Shown piece by piece: positions 7,013 to 13,356 of a stretch of 21,041 nucleotides of DNA; position 1 is the stretch's first letter; each line of letters opens with the position of its first letter. The DNA is from Burkholderiales bacterium (GTDB lineage: Bacteria > Pseudomonadota > Gammaproteobacteria > Burkholderiales > SG8-39). A model generated the notes under the pieces. The model made no database searches and was not told where the DNA came from. It saw only the letters and a list, made by a program, of their open reading frames with translations. The position numbers and the translations under genes are program-made. The stretch spans positions 1-21,041 of the forward strand of contig JADLDQ010000117.1 in the NCBI GenBank assembly GCA_020846575.1, given 5' to 3'.

Positions 7013-8239
7013 ATGACCGACCTTTCCCAGACCGGCACCTCGGCGCCGGACGTGCCCCGGGACTTCCCCCGCATCCAGAGGCTCCCGCCTTACGTGTTCA
7101 ACGTCACCAACGAGTTGAAGATGGCGGCGCGGCGGGCGGGCGAGGACGTCATCGACTTCAGCATGGGCAACCCCGACGGCCCCACGCCCCCGCACATCGT
7201 CGACAAGCTGGTCGAGGCCGCGCAGCGCACGGATACCCATGGCTACTCGGTTTCCAAGGGCATTCCGCGGCTGCGGCGGGCGATCTGCGGCTGGTATCAG
7301 CGGCGCTACGGCGTGGCGCTCGACCCCGACAGCGAGGCGATCGTCACCATAGGCTCCAAGGAGGGGATCGCGCACCTGACGCTCGCCACGCTGGACCGCG
7401 GCGACATCGTGCTGGTGCCCAACCCGAGCTACCCGATCCACATCTACGGGCCGATCATCGCCGGGGCGGACATCCGCCACGTGCGCATGACCCCGGACGT
7501 GGACTTCTTCGCGGAGCTGGACCGGGCCGTGCGCGAGTGCTTCCCGCGGCCGAAGATGCTGATCGTGAACTTCCCGGCCAATCCCACGGCGCAGTGCGTG
7601 GAGCTGGATTTCTTCGAACGCATCGTCGCCATCGCGCGCCACTACGGCATCTGGGTGGTGCACGACCTCGCCTACGCCGACATCGTGTTCGACGGCTACC
7701 GCGCGCCCTCCATCATGGAAGTGCCCGGGGCGCGCGACGTGGCGGTCGAATTCTTCACCATGTCCAAGAGCTACAACATGGCCGGCTGGCGCATCGGCTT
7801 CATGGTGGGAAACCGCGACCTGGTGAACGCGCTGGCGCGCATCAAGAGCTACAACGACTACGGCACCTTCACGCCGCTGCAGGTCGCCTCCATCGTCGCC
7901 CTGGAAGGTCCCCAGGACTGCGTGAAGGAGATCTGCGAGAAGTACCGCAGGCGCCGCGACGTGCTGGTGAAGGGCCTGCACGAGATCGGCTGGAAGGTGG
8001 AGAACCCGAAGGCCTCGATGTACATCTGGGCGAAGATCCCCGAGCCCTACCGAGCCATGGGGTCGCTGGAGTTCGCCAACAAGCTGGTCCGCGACGCGCG
8101 CGTGGCCGTGTCTCCCGGCGGAGGCTTCGGCGAGCACGGCGACGACCACGTGCGCATCGCGCTCATCGAGAACGAGGCGCGCTCGCGCCAGGCGCTGCGC
8201 GGCATCCGCGACATGTTCCGCAGGGACGGGCTGAGCTAG
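7013..8239 (+). CDS. alaC: AlaC-type glutamate--pyruvate aminotransferase
   Basis: A 408-residue class I/II PLP aminotransferase. Motifs are YVFNVTNELKMAARRAGED, DFSMGNPDGPTPPH, the N-x-P-x-NPT-like NFPANPTAQ, HDLAYADIVFDGY, and the PLP-lysine Lys252 in TMSKSYNMAGWRIGF. Length and motifs fit AlaC, which makes alanine from pyruvate and glutamate in the cytoplasm. It heads the alaC-hom-thrC block, an arrangement known in betaproteobacteria. The ATG at 7013 follows a weak AAGAG ribosome-binding site. It is divergent from the DUF498-arn operon. Other transaminase specificities within this subfamily cannot be excluded from sequence alone. Confidence 0.92.
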   Translation: MTDLSQTGTSAPDVPRDFPRIQRLPPYVFNVTNELKMAARRAGEDVIDFSMGNPDGPTPPHIVDKLVEAAQRTDTHGYSVSKGIPRLRRAICGWYQRRYGVALDPDSEAIVTIGSKEGIAHLTLATLDRGDIVLVPNPSYPIHIYGPIIAGADIRHVRMTPDVDFFAELDRAVRECFPRPKMLIVNFPANPTAQCVELDFFERIVAIARHYGIWVVHDLAYADIVFDGYRAPSIMEVPGARDVAVEFFTMSKSYNMAGWRIGFMVGNRDLVNALARIKSYNDYGTFTPLQVASIVALEGPQDCVKEICEKYRRRRDVLVKGLHEIGWKVENPKASMYIWAKIPEPYRAMGSLEFANKLVRDARVAVSPGGGFGEHGDDHVRIALIENEARSRQALRGIRDMFRRDGLS

Positions 8240-8259
8240 GCTCGCACCGCAGCGGCGGG

Positions 8260-8279
8260 CGGCGGGCCGTCACCCGCCG
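8260..8279 (+). other. GC hairpin between alaC and hom
   Basis: CGGCGGG and CCCGCCG form a 7-bp stem around a 6-base loop, 20 bases after the alaC stop. There is no T tract, so intrinsic termination is doubtful. It could modulate the transcript or slow polymerase. The rest of the 135-base alaC-hom gap shows nothing else recognisable. Confidence 0.35.
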
Positions 8280-8374
8280 GCGAGGCGCGCGGCCCGCGGC
8301 GGGCGGGACCGGCGCGCATGCGTCCCGTGCCGCGGCGATGGGGTTTCCAGGAATTCAAGGACGGGCGGGAACGC

Positions 8375-9685
8375 ATGAAACCAATCGAGGTGGGGCTGCT
8401 CGGTATCGGCACCGTGGGCGGCGGGGTGTGGACGGTGCTCGCGCGCAACGCCGGGGAGATCGCGCGCCGCGCGGGCCGCGAGATCCGCATCGCCGCGGTG
8501 GCCGACAAGGACCTCGACAAGGCGCGCGCCATCGCCGGCGGCTCGGCGCGGGTGACCGGGGACGCCTACGATGTGGTGCGCGATCCGGGGATCGATATCG
8601 TGGTGGAGCTGATCGGCGGCACCACCGTCGCGAAGGACCTGATGCTCGCCGCCATCGCGCAGGGCAAGCACGTGGTGAGCGCGAACAAGGCGCTGCTCGC
8701 CACGCACGGCAACGAGATCTTCGCCGCCGCCCAGGAAAAGGGCGTGATGGTGGCGTTCGAGGCTGCCGTCGCCGGCGGCATCCCCATCATCAAGGCCCTG
8801 CGCGAGGGGCTCACCGCGAACCGCATCGAGTGGATCGCCGGCATCATCAACGGGACCTCAAACTTCATCCTCTCGGAGATGCGCGACAAGGGGCTCGCCT
8901 TCGAGACGGTGCTCGCCGAGGCGCAGCGCCTGGGCTACGCCGAGGCCGACCCCGGCTTCGACATCGAGGGCATCGACGCCGCGCACAAGCTCACCATCAT
9001 GTCGGCCATCGCCTTCGGCGTGCCGATGCAGTTCGAAAAGGCCTACACCGAGGGCATCTCGCGGCTGGCGCAGCTGGACATCCGCTACGCCGAGCAGCTC
9101 GGCTACCGCATCAAGCTGCTCGGCATCACCCGGCGCACGCCCGAGGGCATCGAGCTGCGCGTGCATCCGACGCTGATCCCGGCGCGGCGCCTGATCGCCA
9201 ACGTCGAAGGGGTGATGAACGCGGTGCTGGTCAAGGGCGACGCGGTCGGCGCCACGCTCTACTACGGGGCGGGCGCCGGGGCCGAACCCACCGCCAGCGC
9301 GGTGGTCGCCGACCTGGTGGACGTGACCCGCCTGCACACCGCCGACCCGGAGCACCGCGTGCCGCACCTCGCTTTCCAGCCCGAGCGGCTCGCCGACACC
9401 CGCATCCTGCCCATGGAAGAGGTCGTCACGGCGTACTACCTGCGCATGCGGGTGCTCGACCGGCCCGGGGTGCTCGCGGACATCACGCGGGTGCTGGCGG
9501 ATCGCTCGATCTCGATCGAGGCGATGCTGCAGAAGGAGCCCGGCGAGGGTGAGGACCAGGTGGACCTCATCATGCTCACCCACCAGGCGCGGGAGAAACA
9601 GGTCGACGGCGCGATCGCCCGGATCGAGTCGCTGCCGGTGGTCAAGGGGCGCGTGACCCGCATCCGCCTGGAGCCGCTGGGCTGA
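8375..9685 (+). CDS. hom: Homoserine dehydrogenase
   Basis: A 436-residue protein, the normal size of a monofunctional homoserine dehydrogenase with a C-terminal ACT domain. The Rossmann GLLGIGTVGGGVW loop is at residues 7-19, and SANKALLATHG carries Lys105. The catalytic domain includes GIINGTSNFIL and GYAEADPGFDIEGIDAAHKL, and the ACT domain begins near residue 352 (YYLRMRVLDRPGVLADIT). It reduces aspartate semialdehyde to homoserine; the ACT domain implies threonine feedback control. The ATG at 8375 starts right at the domain after a GGGCGGGA tract; a more upstream ATG would add 19 residues without homology. thrC follows after 15 bases, so the two are probably co-transcribed. Confidence 0.96.
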   Translation: MKPIEVGLLGIGTVGGGVWTVLARNAGEIARRAGREIRIAAVADKDLDKARAIAGGSARVTGDAYDVVRDPGIDIVVELIGGTTVAKDLMLAAIAQGKHVVSANKALLATHGNEIFAAAQEKGVMVAFEAAVAGGIPIIKALREGLTANRIEWIAGIINGTSNFILSEMRDKGLAFETVLAEAQRLGYAEADPGFDIEGIDAAHKLTIMSAIAFGVPMQFEKAYTEGISRLAQLDIRYAEQLGYRIKLLGITRRTPEGIELRVHPTLIPARRLIANVEGVMNAVLVKGDAVGATLYYGAGAGAEPTASAVVADLVDVTRLHTADPEHRVPHLAFQPERLADTRILPMEEVVTAYYLRMRVLDRPGVLADITRVLADRSISIEAMLQKEPGEGEDQVDLIMLTHQAREKQVDGAIARIESLPVVKGRVTRIRLEPLG

Positions 9686-9700
9686 GCGGGGCGCGGGGGC

Positions 9701-11110
9701 ATGCGCTACATCAGCACGCGGGGCGGCGCATCGCCGCAGGGTTTCACCGACATCCTGCTGGAGGGTCTGGCCGCCGACGGCGGCCTGTACGTGCCGGAAA
9801 CCTATCCGGCGCTGAACGAGGACCGGCTCGCGGCGCTGCGGGCGCTCTCGTACCCGGCGCTCGCCTTCGAGATCCTTTCGCTGTACGCGGACGACCTGCC
9901 CGCCGAGGACCTGCGCGCGATGCTCGGGCGGGTCTACAACGCGCGCGTGTTCGGCAGCGAGGAGGTCACCCCGGTGCGCACGCTGGAGCCCGGCCTGCAC
10001 CTGCTGCGCCTGTCCAACGGCCCCACGCTCGCCTTCAAGGACGTGGCGATGCAGCTCCTGGGGCAGCTGTTCGAGTACGTGCTCGCCCGGCGCGGCGGCG
10101 CGCTCAACATCCTGGGAGCGACTTCGGGAGACACCGGCTCCTCGGCCGAGCACGCGATGCGCGGCAAGGCGCGCATCCGCGTGTTCATGCTCTCGCCTCA
10201 CCGGCGCATGAGCCCGTTCCAGGCGGCGCAGATGTACGCGCTCGACGAGCCCAACATCTTCAACATCGCCATCCGGGGCGTGTTCGACGACTGCCAGGAC
10301 ATCGTGAAGGCGCTCGGCGGCGACCTCGAATTCAAGGCCGCCTGCCGGATCGGGGCGGTCAACTCGATCAACTGGGCGCGTATCGCGGCCCAGATCGTGT
10401 ATTACTTCAAGGCGTACTTCGCGGTGGCCCGCGAGGTCGGCGAGCCGCTCGCGTTCGCCGTGCCGACCGGGAATTTCGGCAACGTGCTCGCCGGCTACAT
10501 CGCCCGCCGCATGGGACTCCCGGTGGGCAGACTCATCCTCGCCACCAACGAAAACGATGTGCTGGACGAGTTCTTCCGCACCGGGCGCTACCGGGTGCGC
10601 GCGGCATCGCAGGTGCACGCCACCAGCAGCCCTTCTATGGACATCTCCAAGGCCTCCAACTTCGAGCGTTACGTGTTCGATCTCACGGACCGCGACGGCG
10701 CGGCCCTGCGCTCGCTGTGGGAGGGAGTCGATCAGCGCGGGCTGCTCGATCTCTCGGGCGGCGACCACAGGCGGCGAATCCAGGCCACGGGGCTGGTCTC
10801 GGGCGCGAGCAGCCACGCCGAGCGCCTCGCCACCATCCGCCGCATCTGGAATGACCACGGGGTCATGGTGGACACGCACACCGCGGACGGCATCAAGGTG
10901 GGACTGGAGCGCCGCCCGCAGGGCATGCCGCTGGTGTGCCTGGAGACCGCGCAGCCGGCCAAGTTCGCCGCGACCATCCGCGAGGCGCTGGGCAGGGACC
11001 CGGAGCGTCCCCCGGGATACGAGGGGCTCGAAGCGCGCCCGCAGCGCTTCGACCTGCTGGAGGCCGATGCGCAGGCGGTCAAGGCTTTCATTCGCGCGCG
11101 CGCCGGCTGA
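9701..11110 (+). CDS. thrC: Threonine synthase
   Basis: A 469-residue fold-type II PLP enzyme. It begins with the typical MRYISTRGGASPQGFTDILL segment, has PLP-lysine Lys113 in TLAFKDVAMQ, and continues with LGATSGDTGSSAEHA, SPHRRMSPFQAAQM, NSINWARIAAQIVYYF, and the glycine-rich PTGNFGNVLAGY phosphate loop. It converts O-phosphohomoserine to threonine. It is the last enzyme in this block; homoserine kinase (thrB) is not in the window, so that step is encoded elsewhere. The start lies 15 bases after the hom stop with a GGGGC-type ribosome-binding region. Length matches the long, enterobacterial-type ThrC. Confidence 0.96.
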   Translation: MRYISTRGGASPQGFTDILLEGLAADGGLYVPETYPALNEDRLAALRALSYPALAFEILSLYADDLPAEDLRAMLGRVYNARVFGSEEVTPVRTLEPGLHLLRLSNGPTLAFKDVAMQLLGQLFEYVLARRGGALNILGATSGDTGSSAEHAMRGKARIRVFMLSPHRRMSPFQAAQMYALDEPNIFNIAIRGVFDDCQDIVKALGGDLEFKAACRIGAVNSINWARIAAQIVYYFKAYFAVAREVGEPLAFAVPTGNFGNVLAGYIARRMGLPVGRLILATNENDVLDEFFRTGRYRVRAASQVHATSSPSMDISKASNFERYVFDLTDRDGAALRSLWEGVDQRGLLDLSGGDHRRRIQATGLVSGASSHAERLATIRRIWNDHGVMVDTHTADGIKVGLERRPQGMPLVCLETAQPAKFAATIREALGRDPERPPGYEGLEARPQRFDLLEADAQAVKAFIRARAG

Positions 11111-11138
11111 ATAACGGATTCGTCCATTCGGGGGATTC

Positions 11139-11990
11139 GTGGTGATCGGCGCGGGCGCGGCGCCCGTTCGGATCCTCATGTGCTTCGACCGGCACTACAG
11201 CGTTCACGCCGGCGTGGCCGTGTTCTCGCTGCTGCTGAACAATCCGGGCAGGGCGTTCTTCGTCAGTCTGCTCACCGACGGCATCCCGCAGCACGAAGCC
11301 GAGCGCTTCGCCGCGCTGCGATCGGACTTCGGGGCATCGCTGGAAATCCGGCCCGTGGAGTCGAGTTCCTGGCGCCACCTGCCGACGCTGCCGCGCATCA
11401 GCCTGGCGACCTATTTCCGCCTGCTCCTTCCGCTGGTATACGCCGAGAAGCCGGGAAAGGCCCTGTTTCTGGACAGCGACCTCGTGGTGGACGCGGACAT
11501 CGAGGCGCTCTGGGACACCGATGTCACCGGCCTGGTGGCGGCCGCTTGCCGCGACCGGGTGGGCCAGCGCATGCGCCACGCCGCGCTGCGCCTCGCGCCC
11601 ACCCATGACTATTTCAATGCGGGCGTGCTGCTGGTGGACACGCGCGCATGGCGGCAAGAGCAGGTCTCCGAGCGAGCCCTCGAGTTCCTGCAGGCGCGGC
11701 GCGGCGAAGCCCTGCTTCTGGATCAGGATGCCTTGAACGTGTGCCTTCAGCACAGGGTCCGTTACCTCGGCGGCGCCTGGAACTTCATGCCCTTCCTGCC
11801 GCACGCCCACCTGCAGGACGACTACGAGGCCCTCGTCACGGGCCGGCTGAAACCCGCGATCGTCCATTACGCGGGCACGAAGAAACCCTGGGCCGTGCCG
11901 CAGGATCCGAACCGCTTCATGCAGCTGTACTGGCGCTACCGCCGGCTGTCTCCGTGGGGCCGCAGCGCGCACGGACCCTCGGGCATCTGA
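11139..11990 (+). CDS. Family 8 (GT8, LgtC-like) glycosyltransferase
   Basis: About 283 residues. GT8 features are the N-terminal ILMCFDRHYSVHAGVAVFSLL strand and helix, RISLATYFRLLLPLV, the metal/nucleotide-sugar DxD motif Asp112-Ser-Asp114 in LFLDSDLVVD, YFNAGVLLVDTRAWR, DQDALNVCL, and the C-terminal IVHYAGTKKPW. LgtC-type enzymes transfer hexose from a UDP-sugar in lipooligosaccharide or capsule assembly. The acceptor and sugar here are unknown. No signal peptide or membrane span is seen. Two adjacent GTG codons (11139 and 11142) could start it; 11142 has the better 6-base spacing from GGGGGA. It lies 28 bases after thrC and may share its transcript, although functionally it fits better with the surface-modification genes upstream. 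Confidence 0.87.
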   Translation: MVIGAGAAPVRILMCFDRHYSVHAGVAVFSLLLNNPGRAFFVSLLTDGIPQHEAERFAALRSDFGASLEIRPVESSSWRHLPTLPRISLATYFRLLLPLVYAEKPGKALFLDSDLVVDADIEALWDTDVTGLVAAACRDRVGQRMRHAALRLAPTHDYFNAGVLLVDTRAWRQEQVSERALEFLQARRGEALLLDQDALNVCLQHRVRYLGGAWNFMPFLPHAHLQDDYEALVTGRLKPAIVHYAGTKKPWAVPQDPNRFMQLYWRYRRLSPWGRSAHGPSGI

Positions 11991-11995
11991 GCGCA

Positions 11996-12090
11996 CCGGG
12001 CCGTCCCGAACGCCAAGCCCTTGTCGTGAAGCGACAAGGCCGTCCAGGCGGCGCGCCGGGCCGTCCCGAAGGCGACGCCCTTGTGGCGAA
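11996..12090. repeat. Imperfect direct repeat with 60-bp period in a convergent gap
   Basis: A block of about 35 bp starting CCGGGCCGTCCCGAA and continuing to GCCCTTGT occurs at 11996-12030 and again at 12056-12090, with only a few mismatches. It fills most of the gap between the GT8 gene and the convergent LysR gene. In one minus-strand frame both copies read KG-AFGTAR-A peptides, as expected for a duplicated element and not for a gene. It resembles a dispersed intergenic repeat family. Confidence 0.7.
12019..12039 (+). terminator. Perfect 8-bp hairpin after the GT8 gene
   Basis: CCTTGTCG and CGACAAGG pair around a TGAAG loop, 28 bases after the GT8 stop and between convergent genes, so a bidirectional transcript end is plausible. 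There is no T tract on either side, which weakens the case for an intrinsic terminator. The hairpin is embedded in the first copy of the 60-bp-period repeat; the second copy has lost the pairing. Confidence 0.4.
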
Positions 12091-12111
12091 TTGAAGAGGC
12101 CTCGACGCGCC

Positions 12112-13026
12112 TCAGGCGGGAGACGCCGCCGCGCCCCGGGCGTGCTCGCGCAGCAGCGCGAGAAACTCGCCCGCCGGCTGCGACAGCGGCGCCTGATATG
12201 CGCAGCGGATCTGCACCGTCGGCTCGGGACCCGCGAGCGGGAGCGGCACCAGCGTGCCGGCGTGTACCTCGTCGGCGACCCACCGGCGCAGTTCGCAAGC
12301 GATCCCCGCGCCGCGGCGCGCGAGTTCTTTCACCGCGGCGAAATCCTGAAGCTCCATGGCCACTTCGTATTGCGACAGTCCGAAGCGCCTCAGGATCTGG
12401 TCGGTCATCTGGCGGAACTGCGATTCGCGAAGTCCGCAGATGAACGCGCAGCCGCGCAGATCGTCGGGCCCCACCGAGGTCCTGGACGCGAGCGGGTGCG
12501 ACGGGGCGACCAGCAGCGCGAGGGGTTCGCGCATCAGCACCTCGGACTCGATCCCGGCAACCGGGCCGAGGGCAGGGAAAAGCCCCAGGTCGACCGCGCC
12601 CTCGCGCAGCAGCGCGAGCACGTCCTCGCCCGTGCCGGTGCGCGTGACCAGTCGCACGCCCGGGTGGCCTGCGGCGAACGCCGCCAGGCACTCCGGCAGG
12701 AAATGGTGGGCGATGGCGCGCTGCGCGGCGAGCACGATCCCGCGGGAGGCGCCGGCGCGCAGGTTGGTGAGGGCGCGGCTGGCCGCCTCGGACTTGCTGA
12801 GGGCATCGGCGGCGTAGGCGTACAGCGTTTCACCGGCCTTGGTGAGGCGCGAGCGGGTGCCCCGCCGGCGATGGACCAGGGTTTGCCCGAGCTGCCGCTC
12901 CAGGGCCCGGATATGCGCCCCCACCGAAGGCTGGGCGATGCCCAGCTTGTCGGCGGCCGGGTTGAAGCCGCCCAGGTCGGCGACTGCCTTGAACACGCTC
13001 AAACGGCGCGGACTGGCTGAAATCAT
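12112..13026 (-). CDS. LysR-type transcriptional regulator
   Basis: A 304-residue protein with the LysR layout. An N-terminal winged helix-turn-helix occupies about residues 5-65 (RRLSVFKAVADLGGFNPAA, LGIAQPSVGAHIRALERQLG, LVHRRRGTRSRLTKAGE). A linker helix and a two-lobed substrate-binding domain from about residue 90 to the end follow. The ATG at 13026 follows GCGGGAAAACC, a fair ribosome-binding site, and begins where the family normally starts; an upstream extension is unlikely. It is transcribed divergently from hyuA and most likely controls that cluster and itself, with an inducer related to the cluster's substrate. The specific subfamily is not recognisable, so no gene symbol is given. 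Confidence 0.93.
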   Translation of the reverse strand: MISASPRRLSVFKAVADLGGFNPAADKLGIAQPSVGAHIRALERQLGQTLVHRRRGTRSRLTKAGETLYAYAADALSKSEAASRALTNLRAGASRGIVLAAQRAIAHHFLPECLAAFAAGHPGVRLVTRTGTGEDVLALLREGAVDLGLFPALGPVAGIESEVLMREPLALLVAPSHPLASRTSVGPDDLRGCAFICGLRESQFRQMTDQILRRFGLSQYEVAMELQDFAAVKELARRGAGIACELRRWVADEVHAGTLVPLPLAGPEPTVQIRCAYQAPLSQPAGEFLALLREHARGAAASPA

Positions 13027-13090
13027 GGTTTTCCCGCAAGGACTTCGGACCGGCGGGGCCGATCCTGGGAAGGGTCGGAACGCGCTGCGG

Positions 13091-13119
13091 ATTGTAGCCA
13101 ATAGACTTCATGTCTTGAA
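13091..13119 (-). promoter_or_regulatory. Predicted lysR-type gene promoter
   Basis: On the minus strand TACAAT (13096-13091) lies 17 bp from TTCAAG (13119-13114), giving a start near 13084 and a leader of about 58 bases. The -35 hexamer overlaps the T-N11-A dyad, so the regulator would repress its own gene when bound, the usual LysR arrangement. Confidence 0.5.
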
Positions 13120-13120
13120 G
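13106..13120. promoter_or_regulatory. Candidate LysR operator (T-N11-A dyad)
   Basis: CTTCA-TGTCT-TGAAG is a perfect 5-bp inverted repeat around five bases and contains the LysR T-N11-A signature (T13107, A13119). It is centred about 55 bp upstream of the predicted hyuA start, where LysR recognition sites usually lie. A second dyad, TTGCG-C-CGCAA at 13133-13143, overlaps the hyuA -35 and could be the activation half-site. Confidence 0.55.
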
Positions 13121-13132
13121 CCTTGCGTCCCA

Positions 13133-13161
13133 TTGCGCCGCAACGAAGCGGCCTCAATAAT
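13133..13161 (+). promoter_or_regulatory. Predicted hyuA operon promoter
   Basis: TTGCGC (13133-13138) and AATAAT (13156-13161) are separated by exactly 17 bp, predicting a transcript start near 13168. The -10 matches consensus at five of six positions and the -35 at its first three, which suits an activator-dependent promoter downstream of the LysR box. Confidence 0.5.
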
Positions 13162-13167
13162 GTCGCA

Positions 13168-13356
13168 CCCGCTTGCAGGCGCGGCAGTCCAAGCGCCGGT
13201 GGACGCAGGATGGACCGCACCGGCCAGGACGTCCGCGCCCGGCATCGCCAGGGCATCGCATCCGGCCTGGCGTGACGATCCGGCCGAAATCCGCCGCAGG
13301 GGAGCGCGGGGCGATGCTACCCTCGTAATGCGAGGCACTCTCAATCAGAACGGAAC
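13168..13356 (+). other. Long hyuA leader with two hairpins, no gene
   Basis: The remainder of the 330-base gap between the regulator and hyuA. It contains CGCCAGG/CCTGGCG at 13246-13272 (7-bp stem, 13-base loop) and CCTCG-TAATG-CGAGG at 13321-13335, about 22 bases before the hyuA ATG. A short open frame from ATG 13160 exists but has no ribosome-binding site or recognisable motif. I see no known riboswitch. Confidence 0.35.

Noticed and set aside
8260..8279. Intrinsic terminator between alaC and hom
   Set aside because: The stem is convincing but there is no T tract, so I list it only as a hairpin.
6859..9552. A very long open plus-strand frame (about 897 codons) overlapping alaC and hom
   Set aside because: It is in a different frame from the clearly homologous alaC and hom proteins, its translation is Arg/Gly/Pro/His-rich low-complexity, and it has no motif. 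It is a product of very high GC content.
8858..11179. A long antisense frame (about 773 codons) over hom and thrC
   Set aside because: Antisense shadow of two well-identified enzymes, with no recognisable domain and skewed composition.
11936..12691. Minus-strand frame that reads through the 60-bp-period repeat into the LysR gene
   Set aside because: Overlaps the LysR coding frame and has no homology; the repeated KG-AFGTAR peptide only reflects the DNA repeat.
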